Of a DNA stretch of 64,000 bases, positions 24,276 to 33,233 are shown one piece after another. Every line of letters begins with the position of its first letter. Position 1 is the stretch's first letter. Source of the DNA: Minicystis rosea (lineage in GTDB: Bacteria > Myxococcota_A > Polyangia > Polyangiales > Polyangiaceae); contig CP016211.1 of NCBI GenBank assembly GCA_001931535.1, positions 3,872,501-3,936,500 of the forward strand, given 5' to 3'. A program made the translations under genes and the position numbers. The notes beneath the pieces were generated by a model. That model saw nothing but the letters and a program-made list of their open reading frames with translations. It was not told where the DNA came from and searched no databases.

Positions 24276-27200
24276 TCAACCGCCCCAGGCGGCGCCGTTC
24301 CAAGCGATGTCGACGGACTTGCCCGAGATGGGGAGATCGACCTCGGTGCTCACGAGCTTCGGCGGCTTGCCGTCGCCGTCGGGCACGAGGGCGTCGACGC
24401 GCACCTTCGTCGGGCGCGCGGGCGCGAGCTCGGAGGGGCGGCGGAGGCGGAGGACGGCGTTGGATCCATCTCCGGGATCGAGGCGGAGCGCGTAGAGGCC
24501 GATGCCCGCGGCGTCGACTTCGGGCGCGCGCTCTTCGCGTGCGTCCTTGGGGCCGCGGAGGAGCTTCGCGTCGATGGTGTGCGCTCCCGCGGGCGCGCGG
24601 AGGAGGATGAGCGTGGCGCCGGGCGGGCGAGGCAGCTCGAGGGCGGCGCGGATCATCTGGTCCTGCTCGGCGGGCGTGACGCCCGGGCGGGCGCGCGCTT
24701 CGGCGAGGAGGGCGAGCGCGAGGCGGCCGGCGAGATCACCGAGGCGCGCGTCGGCGGCGCGACCGCCGGTCTGCGCGACGCGGGAGAGCATGCGCTCCGC
24801 GATGTCGATGCGGCCGGCACCGGCGTGCGCGAGGGCGAGGCGCAAGGCGCCGGCCGGCTCACCGGGGACGAGCTGCTCGAGGGCCGCGTAGGCGCTCTCG
24901 GCGTCGTCGAACCAACCTTCGTTGCGCAGGCGATCGCCGAGGAAAGCGCGCGCCCAGGGATCGGACGGGGCACGCTCGACGAGCTCACCGAAGGCGCGGC
25001 GCGACTCGGCTTCGTCGCCGAGACGGCGCAGCGCGGAGGCGCCGTCGGCGAGCAGGCCGGCGTCGGCGAAGGGATCGCGACGAACGAGGCGGATCTCGTC
25101 GGCGAGCTCGGCCTTCTTGCCGAGCGCTTCGAGGAGCGCGAAGAGACGGCGGCGGAGGCGCACGTCGTGGGGCGCGAGGGAGAGGTAACGGCGCACCACG
25201 GCGAGGCGGGCGGTGTCGTCGCCGACGGCGCCGTATTGCTTGCGGAAGAGGCCGACGGGGTAACGCTCGTCGCCGAGGAGAGCAACACGTACGCGGCGCA
25301 TCTCCTCGGGTGAGCGCGCGCGGCGCACGGCCTCGCGACGGATGAGCGCGGCGGCGTCGGCCTCGCCGTTGCGATCGAGCTCGCGGGCGAGGAAGACGCG
25401 GGCGACGCCGTCCTCCTGTTGGATGAGGATGAGCTCGATGAGCGCGCGTTTGTCGGTCCACGTCGGGAGCTCGCAGGAGCGCTTGGCGTCGAGGTAGACC
25501 GCGGCGGCGGCCGCGCGATCGAGGCGCTCGCGCCACACGCCGCGGCGGAGCGGCATCGGCAAGGTCGAGGTCGGCGAGCAGCGGCGGCCGCGCGGGCCGG
25601 TGCGCGGCGCGGGGAGATCGATGACGGAGTGGACCGCGATCTTCACCTTGAGGCCGCTGGCGGGGAAAGAGAGGCCGAGGACGACGCTCTCGACGCAACG
25701 ATCGAGGGCCTCGTCGTCGGCGCCGGAGGAGCCTTTGACGCGCACCGCGAGCGCATGGCCGTCGCCGTCGACGTCGAAGGCGACGTCGAGGCTGCCCGCG
25801 AGCTCGGGCCGGAGGGCGGCGCGCGAGTCGCGGCAGGCGCGCACCGCCGCGGTGGCGTCGTCGAGCACGCGGCGCGCAGCGTTGGCGATCGGGCCCTTGA
25901 TGGCGTCCTCCTTGTCGTCGGCGGCGCCGTCGTCCTCGGTCTCGTGGATCACGCCCGTGAGCGCGCCGAAGGTGGCGCGCGGGGTGGCGAAGGCCGCGGA
26001 GAAGCCGGCCTCGCGGCCCACCGCGAGATCGAGGATGCGCGTGTCGAGGCGCGTGGCGTTGTAGCCGTCGCCGAGGCCGATGACCCAGCCGGTCCACGGC
26101 GTGAGCAGACCCGCGCGGAGCGCGACGTCGGTGGCGGCTTCGCGGCCGCGGCCGGAGAGCGCGATCTCCTCGACGCGCGCCGCGGCCCAGCGACGGGAGA
26201 CGTCGGCTTCGCGCTCGGCGCGCTCGACGATGATGGGACGGCGCTCCTCGTGCGCGCCGTTGGCGTCGCGGTAGCGGAGCGTGACTTCGCGCGGGAGATC
26301 GCCGCGGAAACGACCGACCGCGGTCACGGTGTCGCCGGCCACGACGGCGCGCGGGCCGCGGGGATAGACCCGCTCGACCGCAGGGCCGAGATCGATCTCG
26401 ACGCCCGCGACGGTGGGACGGAGAGCGTCGGAGAGCAGCTCGATGGCCGCGCGCGCGGCGTCGCTCGCATCAGCGATCTCGAGCATGGGACCGGAGCCGC
26501 GCGCGAGGGCGGCGAGCGCGAAGCGGTTGGCGAGCGGGCCGACGGCGACCGCGCCCACGCGCGGAGCGCCGCCTTTGCGACGCGCGAGGCGGGCGCGCAC
26601 GAGATCGACGGTGGTGTCCCCGACCGTCGGCCAGCCGTCGCCGACGTAGACGACGAGGCCTCCGGACGCGGCATCGCCGGCCTGGGCGAGCGCGTCGGCG
26701 CCGGCCTCGAGCGCGCGGCCGAGATCGGTGGCGCCGCCGGGCGCGACGGCGGCGAGGGCGGCCGTGATGGCCTTGCGGCGTGCGTCGTCGACCGGGCCAA
26801 TCGTTTGAGGTCCAACGAATCGCGTGCCCTGGTCCGCGGCGATGACGACGGCGCGATCGCGCGGACCGAGGCCGGCGAGCACGGCCTCCACGAGGGCGCG
26901 CTCGGCGTCGAGGAGCGCGGGCTCGACGCTGGCCGAGGCGTCGACGACGAGGGCGAGCGTGACGCCGCCTTCGACGACGCGACGCGGGGCGAGCTCGGTG
27001 CGCACGAGGAGGGTGCCGGCCTCGTCATCGCCGACGGGCGGCGCAGCGTAGAGACGCGCAGACGGGGCTGCGGTCTCGGGGTTCGCGCGGGAGGGCTCGA
27101 TCTCGACATCGACGACGAGGTCCGCGGTGGGGCGGAAGTCGGGGCGACGCAGCTCGACCGCGGCACCGTCGACGCGCGCGCCGAGCCCGGCGGCGAGCGA

Positions 27201-28436
27201 CAGAGGGCGCGATGGGCCGGCGTCGACGCGCGCGAGGAACTCGCCGACGAGCGGCGGCGCCGCGTCGCCGACCATGGGGTAGCGATATTGGACGACGAGG
27301 CTGTTGCCCTCGGCCTTGGGGCGCGGGGAGAGCCACTCGGCATAGCCGACGATCACGGTCACCACGGCGCCCGGCGCGATCATGGGAATGGTGCCGCGAA
27401 CCCAGCCTTCGCCGGCCCACTCGAGCGCATCGGCGCCGAGGCTCCCGCTGGTCGATCCGCGCGCGGCGAGCGCGACGCGGCCCTCGGACACGTTCTCGCC
27501 GCGGGCGACGGCGAAGCGCGAGACGATCGCGCCCGGCGGGAGGGCCATGCGGAAGTCGCCGACGACCGCGGCGCTGCCGCCGTTGAAGAAGGTGGTGCGG
27601 ACCTCGGTCTCGGCGAGCTCGCGCATGACGGTGGCCCGCACCTCGTGCGCGCGAAGCGTGAGCGGCGCAGCGGGATCGTCGGCGCCCGCGTGGCCCCACA
27701 GCTCGCCGACGGCGCGACGAGGCGCGCCGCTCACCGTCCACGGAGCGGCCATGCCGGCGGTCCAGTCGTCGTAGCCGCGCTCGGGAGCGACAGTCACCTT
27801 GCCGCCGGACAACGTGGCGGTGTCGCCGGCGCGAACGGAGGTCTCGGCGCCGCCCGCGCGCACGGTGATCTCGGCGCGCGCCACGTAGACCTTGGCGTCC
27901 GATGCGGAGCGCGAGACACCGATGTCGGCGCCGCTCACGACGGCGCTGCCGCCGCCGAGATCGATGTCGGTGTGCGCGCCCGGCGCGCCCAGCACGAAGA
28001 TGCGGCCGGAGGCGAGAGAGATACCGTTCGCGCGCACCTCGAGGCGCGTGCTTCGATCGATGACGATGGCGGTGCCGTCGTCGAGACGGAGGCGCGCGCG
28101 ACCACCGTCGTCGGTCTGCACGACGTCGCCGACGGTGAGCCGCTCGGCGCGGCGGACGGCGTGCGCGCCCACGGTGACGCCGGCGTGGACCGCGGAGAGA
28201 TCGGCGATGGTGGGCACGAGCGGGCGGCGCACGGCCGGCGCTTGCCCGCGAAGGAGCACGATGGTTCCGATGATGGTGACGAGCGCGGCGATCGCGGCGA
28301 AGAGCACCGGCGTGGACGAAGGACGGTAGGGCGCGGACGAGCCGGCGCCGAACCAGGTGGGCTCGCCCGGAGACCACTCGGCGATGTCGTAGCGATCACC
28401 GCGCGTGACGACGATGCGCATGCGTTCGCCGCTCAT
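24276..28436 (-). CDS. Giant single-pass membrane protein: FecR-like, VIT, vWA, TonB/AgmX-like, TPR
   Basis: A 1386-residue protein. One membrane helix (about 42-62, VLFAAIAALVTIIGTIVLL) places a short N terminus in the cytoplasm and the rest in the periplasm. Then come a FecR-like beta domain (about 75-200, GDVVQTDDGGRARLRLDDGT), a VIT domain (about 255-370, ETEVRTTFFNGGSAAVVGDF), a vWA domain with intact metal site (LALVVDASASVEP, GGATDLG, VGDGWPTVGD), an AgmX-like segment (about 890-980) and TPR-like helices (about 1090-1260). Proteins with VIT plus vWA act in protein binding or surface display; this fusion with FecR is not assigned to any known pathway. Its ATG overlaps the previous stop (ATGA) and has a strong AAGGAGGTG, so the two genes are translationally coupled. 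Confidence 0.85.
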   Translation of the reverse strand: MSGERMRIVVTRGDRYDIAEWSPGEPTWFGAGSSAPYRPSSTPVLFAAIAALVTIIGTIVLLRGQAPAVRRPLVPTIADLSAVHAGVTVGAHAVRRAERLTVGDVVQTDDGGRARLRLDDGTAIVIDRSTRLEVRANGISLASGRIFVLGAPGAHTDIDLGGGSAVVSGADIGVSRSASDAKVYVARAEITVRAGGAETSVRAGDTATLSGGKVTVAPERGYDDWTAGMAAPWTVSGAPRRAVGELWGHAGADDPAAPLTLRAHEVRATVMRELAETEVRTTFFNGGSAAVVGDFRMALPPGAIVSRFAVARGENVSEGRVALAARGSTSGSLGADALEWAGEGWVRGTIPMIAPGAVVTVIVGYAEWLSPRPKAEGNSLVVQYRYPMVGDAAPPLVGEFLARVDAGPSRPLSLAAGLGARVDGAAVELRRPDFRPTADLVVDVEIEPSRANPETAAPSARLYAAPPVGDDEAGTLLVRTELAPRRVVEGGVTLALVVDASASVEPALLDAERALVEAVLAGLGPRDRAVVIAADQGTRFVGPQTIGPVDDARRKAITAALAAVAPGGATDLGRALEAGADALAQAGDAASGGLVVYVGDGWPTVGDTTVDLVRARLARRKGGAPRVGAVAVGPLANRFALAALARGSGPMLEIADASDAARAAIELLSDALRPTVAGVEIDLGPAVERVYPRGPRAVVAGDTVTAVGRFRGDLPREVTLRYRDANGAHEERRPIIVERAEREADVSRRWAAARVEEIALSGRGREAATDVALRAGLLTPWTGWVIGLGDGYNATRLDTRILDLAVGREAGFSAAFATPRATFGALTGVIHETEDDGAADDKEDAIKGPIANAARRVLDDATAAVRACRDSRAALRPELAGSLDVAFDVDGDGHALAVRVKGSSGADDEALDRCVESVVLGLSFPASGLKVKIAVHSVIDLPAPRTGPRGRRCSPTSTLPMPLRRGVWRERLDRAAAAAVYLDAKRSCELPTWTDKRALIELILIQQEDGVARVFLARELDRNGEADAAALIRREAVRRARSPEEMRRVRVALLGDERYPVGLFRKQYGAVGDDTARLAVVRRYLSLAPHDVRLRRRLFALLEALGKKAELADEIRLVRRDPFADAGLLADGASALRRLGDEAESRRAFGELVERAPSDPWARAFLGDRLRNEGWFDDAESAYAALEQLVPGEPAGALRLALAHAGAGRIDIAERMLSRVAQTGGRAADARLGDLAGRLALALLAEARARPGVTPAEQDQMIRAALELPRPPGATLILLRAPAGAHTIDAKLLRGPKDAREERAPEVDAAGIGLYALRLDPGDGSNAVLRLRRPSELAPARPTKVRVDALVPDGDGKPPKLVSTEVDLPISGKSVDIAWNGAAWGG

Positions 28437-31400
28437 CGCGACACCTCCTTCACGTCGTGCGCCCCGAGGGAGAAGCGACGAATCGCGGGCCCTCCTCGAG
28501 CAAAGCGGATGGGTGTGCGGAGGATCTTCTCCCCTTCCCCACCTTCGTCGAACACCACCGTGAGGATGGCCTCGGCGCCGAGACGCGCCGCGTGCTCGAC
28601 CTCGTCGGGCTCGAGCCGCACCTCGACGAAGGCACCGTCGCGATCGGGCACGGTGGCCGCCGCGACGCCGAGGGTGACGTCACCTTCGGGCGCGGGCATG
28701 GCGGCGCCGAGCGCGTTGGTCCACAGCGTCGGGTGCAGCTCCGGATGCGCCCACACCAACGTTGCGCGCGTGCCGCGAAGCGTCTCCGAGGAAGCGCGCT
28801 CGGTCGATCGCACGCGCACGAGACGCGCAGCGAGGGCCTCGGCCTCGCTCTTGCGGCCGGCCTCGAGCGCCTCGAGGCGCCCCCATGCGAGGTACGTCGC
28901 GGCGAACGCGCGCGCCGTGCGGGCCGGGCTTTGCTCGGCATCGGGCGCGCCCGCGGTGCCGCCCTTCTCGGTCCACTTCACGGCCTCTTCGAGCCGGCCC
29001 TGCCCCTGCGCGGCGGCCGCGAGCAGCAGCGGGACACCGGCATCGTCGGGCGTGAGACGCGCCAGCGTTTCGTATTGGCGCGCGGCCTCGGCGTACCAGC
29101 CGTGGGCGCGGAGGAGATCACCGATGGTCCGGCGCGCGATGGGATCGTCCGGTGAGAACTCGACGATCTCGCCGAAGGCGCGCCGCGCTTCGCCTTCGAG
29201 ATCGGCCTTCTGCGCGGGCTCGGCGGCGCGGGCCGCGAGGCGAAGATAGAGCTCGCCGACCGCGATGCGCACGCGCGCGCCGGCGTCGGGACGAGCACGG
29301 AGCGCGCGGCCGAGCTCGCGGGCGCCCGAGTCGTCACTCGCGTCCTCGAGCGCGTCGAGGAGCTTGAGCGCGAGCGCTTGATCATCGGGCCACTGCGCCG
29401 TGAGGCCGCGCAGCTTGGTGACGCGCTCGCCGGGCGTCTTGGCCTCGGCGAGGAGCTTGCCGAGGACGCCGGGATCGATGGTGCGCAGACCGAGCGCATC
29501 GTGCAGCGCGCGCAGCTCCGCGGGCGCCCGCACACGCGCGAGGATCCCGCGATAGAGCGCGTCGGCCGCGCCCAGATCGCCGAACATGATGCGCCAGAGC
29601 GCGACGCGATCGGGGATGCGCGGGAGCGCGTCGAGGAGCATGGAGAGCAGCCGGCTGCGCTCGCGGTACGTCGGCGCCTCGCACGCCGCGAGCGCGCGGC
29701 GATACACCTGCGCCACGGCGTTCGGCTGGCCCGCGACGGACGCGAGACGCTCGCGCCACAACGCCACGCGCTCCTCGAGCGGCAGCGACGCGGCGCCACC
29801 GCAACGACGGACCACGTGCGACACGTCGCCGATGCGCACGATGATCTCGGCCTCCGGGCGGCGCCTGTCTTCGGCCGTCTTCTGCATTTTCTGGCTGAGG
29901 TTGGCGAGCTCGTCGCCGTCGCCCTTCCAGCGCATCATGCGCGCCGGCTTTGCGTCTCGCGATTTCGATCCGTGCCCGATCGCGCCGATCGATCCGAGCC
30001 CGATGCCTTCGCCGCGGCCACCTCCACCTTCGCCGATGCCGGAGAGCGGGAGGCCGGCGGCGAAGCCGGACGCGAGGTCGACGTCGGGCTCGCGGGGCGC
30101 GTTGCCCGCCCACAGGTCGCCCTGAGCCCGCTCTTGTTCGGTGACGATGGTGGTCACCGCGCCCGGCACTCCATTGCTCTGGTCGACGTTGACCGCGCGA
30201 TGCGTGCCGCCCAAGCGGCCACGCTCCAGCTTGGCGTCGGTCGGCTTCGCCGCCTCGGGCTCGCGCCGCGGCCCACGCGCCGCCGTTTCATCCATCGGTG
30301 CCGCCGACGGAGCCGCTGCAACAGCGGCCGGCGTGGCGGGCGCAGCCGTCGCGAGCGCCTGCGCCTGCGCAACCGCAGGCTTGTCCTCGGTGGTCGATCC
30401 GAAGGTGCTCCCACGCGGCGCACCGGTGCCATCGGCCGAGCGCCGATCCCAGGTCGAGGGACGCTTGCCCATCGACCCCTCTTCGCCCTTGGCGCGCGCG
30501 CCTGTGCCGCCTTCCTTGTCAACCGCCTCGAGGCTCTTTTCGCCCTCCCCGTCTTCATCGCGGTGCGCCCGGTTCTTCGACACCGGGGGGCGCGACACGC
30601 GCTTGTTGCGGGCCTCCTCGAGCTCGCTCCGCTCCTCCGTCGTCATCTCGTTCTTCGTGGGCACGTAGAGCGAGGTCACCGGCGTGATGATCCCGTTGCG
30701 CGTGCCCAGATCGACCATGGCCGCGCGCCCCACGCCTTCGTCGATCATCTGCGCGAGCCGCCCTTCGGCCCACCGGCGGCGGAGGTCGCCGTGATCGTCG
30801 ATCGTGCTCACGCGGATCGGCACGCGTTGCTCGCCGGCGGGGCTCTTCACCAGCATGACGGACGGCGCCGCGCCCGTGAGGCGGCCGATGACGACCTGCC
30901 CGTCGCCCGCGATGACGGCGCCGAGATCACGCGGGAAGACACGCTCCACCGTGGGGCCGAGATCGACGCTCGCGCCGAGACGCGCGGGACGCTCGGCGGC
31001 CTCGAGCAAGCGCAGCGCCGCGCGCCCCGCCGCGTTGGCGTCGCCGATGCGCTCGGCGAACGAGCCTCGCGAGAGCCCCTTGAGGATGGCCATGTCGGCG
31101 CTGTCGCCGACCCCGAGCCCGAAGATGCGCACCGGACGCGGCAGCTTGTCGAGCCGCTCGCGGAGGTCCACGAGCGAGAGCTCGCCGACGGTGGGCGCGC
31201 CGTCGCCGATGTACACGACCGCGCTCCGCCGCGTGGGATCGCCGAGGCGCGACGCCGCCGATGCCAGCATGGCGCCGAGATCGGTGGCGCCTCCGCGCGG
31301 CGTGGCCGCGAGGCGCGCGAGGATCTCGCGGCGCGCGGCTTCATCCACGGGCGCGAGCTGATCGCGGCCGGGCACGATGGGACGCAAGCTGCTGTCGCCG

Positions 31401-32986
31401 GCCCAGACCACGGCGCGATCGTCCTTGCCGAGATGCGCGAGCAGCGCGCCGGTCGCGGCACGCGCGATCGCGAGGGACGCGGGATCGGTGGCGGCGGAGG
31501 TGTCGACAACGATCGCGAGATCGAGGCCCGTCCCCGTGGCTCCCGGGATGTCGCCGTCCCAGACCGGAACCAGCACGTAGTCGGCCTCGGCGCCCGCTTT
31601 GCGCCGCGCCTCCGCGCGCTCCGACGGCGGCAACGTCTCCGCGTCGATCACGTGCGACGCGCGGTATCCGCGCCACGTCTGCGGCCCTTCGTCGAACAGC
31701 TCGATGGCCAAATCGGCGCGCGGCACGAAGTCGTGCGCGCGCACCACGAGCGACTCGCCGGCGCGTACCCCGGCCATGCCGGCGCGCACGTCCTTCGCGC
31801 CGGCGCGCGACAGATCGATGCTCGCGTACAGCTCCTCCACGTGCGGCAGGCTCTCCTCCGCGCCGTCGGCGGCCATCGGATACACGTAGAGCCGCCGCTC
31901 GTGCTTCTCGCCCGTGCGCGGCAACCACTCGGCGTAGGTCACCACCACGCGCCGTGCCTCGCCGGGCCCGATCGGGTAGAGCCGCGCGCGGTACACGCCG
32001 GGCGCGTCCCACTCGAGCAGCGCCGGATCCTCGGTGGATCCGCGATACACGTTGGCCTGGTATTGCGCGGCCGCGGCCTGCTTCTCCTTCACGCGGCCCC
32101 ACTTGATCACGCCGTCGCGATCGACGCCGAAGCGTGACAGCGTCGCCCCGTCGGGCGTGCGGAAGCGATACACGCCCTCCACCGTCTCCGAGCTCGGGTT
32201 GAAGAAGACCTCGTCGACCTCGGTGATCGCGAAGTCCTGCTCGATGGTGACCTTCACGTCGAGCTTCTGAATCGCGAGCGGGAAGTGCGGCGCTCCCGTT
32301 TCGCCGGGGCGACGCGCGCCGACCGTGCCCACGCCGTACGGTGACGGCTCCGCCGTGCGATCCGTCGTCGCCAGCCCGCCCGTCCAATCGTCCCAGGCCA
32401 GCACCGGTGCGGTGACGGCGCGCGCATCTTTCCCCCCCTTCAGCGTGAGCCGCTCACCGGCGTGCGCGGCTCCCGATCGGCTGCCCGGCTCGTTCGCGCC
32501 CTCCGCGCGCACCTCGCCGGCGAGCACGTAGATCTCGGCGGCGTCCTTGCCCACGTCGAGGCTCGCGCGCACGTGCGCGAGGTGCAGTGGGCCCGCCGGC
32601 GTATCGATCGCGACCACACGATCGGACGGCGTATCCACGAACACGCGCCCTTCGCGCAGCTCCACGCTCTCCGCGCGCAACGTGAGCTCGGCCGGGCCGT
32701 GCACGAGCAGCGTCGCGCCGCCGTCGCGTCTGAGCCACGCGAGCCCTTCGGGTGCGACGCGCACCACCTCGCCGTCGACCAGACGCTCGCGCGGATACGG
32801 CGCGCGATCGCGCTCCTCCGGCGGCTTCACGGTGACTCCGCGCCGGATGGTGCGGAGCTCGGCCCACGTCTGGGATCGAGGCAGGAGCGGCCGCTCCGGC
32901 GGCGCGCAGGAGAGCGCCGGCACAGCCAGCGCGATGAGCCCGAGAAAGCCGCGCGCCACGCGCGCACGCAGGACCGCAGGGAGCAT
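28433..32986 (-). CDS. Giant lipoprotein: FecR-like, VIT, vWA, disordered linker, TPR-like repeats
   Basis: A 1517-residue predicted lipoprotein (PALSC, Cys27). Order: FecR-like domain (about 60-190), VIT domain (about 225-345, AITEVDEVFFNPSSETVEGV), vWA domain (LDLAIVVDTSAATDP, RGGATDLG, YIGDGAPTVG), a charged and Gly-rich linker (about 800-1040), then helical repeats (LYRGILARV, ALKLLDALED, AARQYETLARLTPDDAGVPL). The metal site reads DTSAA where DxSxS is usual, so metal binding may be weaker than in its partner. It shares the full plan of the next gene, so the pair arose by duplication. Start at 32986 has GGAGG 9 nt upstream. OmpA lies just upstream, separated by a terminator. Confidence 0.85.
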   Translation of the reverse strand: MLPAVLRARVARGFLGLIALAVPALSCAPPERPLLPRSQTWAELRTIRRGVTVKPPEERDRAPYPRERLVDGEVVRVAPEGLAWLRRDGGATLLVHGPAELTLRAESVELREGRVFVDTPSDRVVAIDTPAGPLHLAHVRASLDVGKDAAEIYVLAGEVRAEGANEPGSRSGAAHAGERLTLKGGKDARAVTAPVLAWDDWTGGLATTDRTAEPSPYGVGTVGARRPGETGAPHFPLAIQKLDVKVTIEQDFAITEVDEVFFNPSSETVEGVYRFRTPDGATLSRFGVDRDGVIKWGRVKEKQAAAAQYQANVYRGSTEDPALLEWDAPGVYRARLYPIGPGEARRVVVTYAEWLPRTGEKHERRLYVYPMAADGAEESLPHVEELYASIDLSRAGAKDVRAGMAGVRAGESLVVRAHDFVPRADLAIELFDEGPQTWRGYRASHVIDAETLPPSERAEARRKAGAEADYVLVPVWDGDIPGATGTGLDLAIVVDTSAATDPASLAIARAATGALLAHLGKDDRAVVWAGDSSLRPIVPGRDQLAPVDEAARREILARLAATPRGGATDLGAMLASAASRLGDPTRRSAVVYIGDGAPTVGELSLVDLRERLDKLPRPVRIFGLGVGDSADMAILKGLSRGSFAERIGDANAAGRAALRLLEAAERPARLGASVDLGPTVERVFPRDLGAVIAGDGQVVIGRLTGAAPSVMLVKSPAGEQRVPIRVSTIDDHGDLRRRWAEGRLAQMIDEGVGRAAMVDLGTRNGIITPVTSLYVPTKNEMTTEERSELEEARNKRVSRPPVSKNRAHRDEDGEGEKSLEAVDKEGGTGARAKGEEGSMGKRPSTWDRRSADGTGAPRGSTFGSTTEDKPAVAQAQALATAAPATPAAVAAAPSAAPMDETAARGPRREPEAAKPTDAKLERGRLGGTHRAVNVDQSNGVPGAVTTIVTEQERAQGDLWAGNAPREPDVDLASGFAAGLPLSGIGEGGGGRGEGIGLGSIGAIGHGSKSRDAKPARMMRWKGDGDELANLSQKMQKTAEDRRRPEAEIIVRIGDVSHVVRRCGGAASLPLEERVALWRERLASVAGQPNAVAQVYRRALAACEAPTYRERSRLLSMLLDALPRIPDRVALWRIMFGDLGAADALYRGILARVRAPAELRALHDALGLRTIDPGVLGKLLAEAKTPGERVTKLRGLTAQWPDDQALALKLLDALEDASDDSGARELGRALRARPDAGARVRIAVGELYLRLAARAAEPAQKADLEGEARRAFGEIVEFSPDDPIARRTIGDLLRAHGWYAEAARQYETLARLTPDDAGVPLLLAAAAQGQGRLEEAVKWTEKGGTAGAPDAEQSPARTARAFAATYLAWGRLEALEAGRKSEAEALAARLVRVRSTERASSETLRGTRATLVWAHPELHPTLWTNALGAAMPAPEGDVTLGVAAATVPDRDGAFVEVRLEPDEVEHAARLGAEAILTVVFDEGGEGEKILRTPIRFARGGPAIRRFSLGAHDVKEVSR

Positions 32987-33192
32987 CGGATCGAACCTCC
33001 GCGGAGAAGACGGCGACGGCGGTGAATCGATCTGACCCCCCGCGTCGCGAATGTACCAGGACAGCTCCGGGCAGCGGCGGTTCCGCACACTGCCGACGCC
33101 CAGGTGGCGGCGGCGGCGCGATTCGTGACCGATTTCGTGAGAATCGTGAAAAACGGCGGCGAATGAGGCCTTTTCGAGGGGAAGGCCCGCCT

Positions 33193-33221
33193 CCGAGGAC
33201 GCGGGCTCGCCGCGTCCTCGG
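33193..33221 (-). terminator. Terminator hairpin of the OmpA gene
   Basis: CCGAGGACGCGG, loop GCTCG, CCGCGTCCTCGG; 12-bp perfect stem 13 nt after the stop. Confidence 0.75.
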
Positions 33222-33233
33222 ACCGTCGTCGCG

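Noticed and set aside
25419..32137. Long plus-strand open frames opposite the FecR-VIT-vWA genes
   Set aside because: Shadows of codon bias; no motif, leader or start signal, while the minus-strand proteins have ordered domains.
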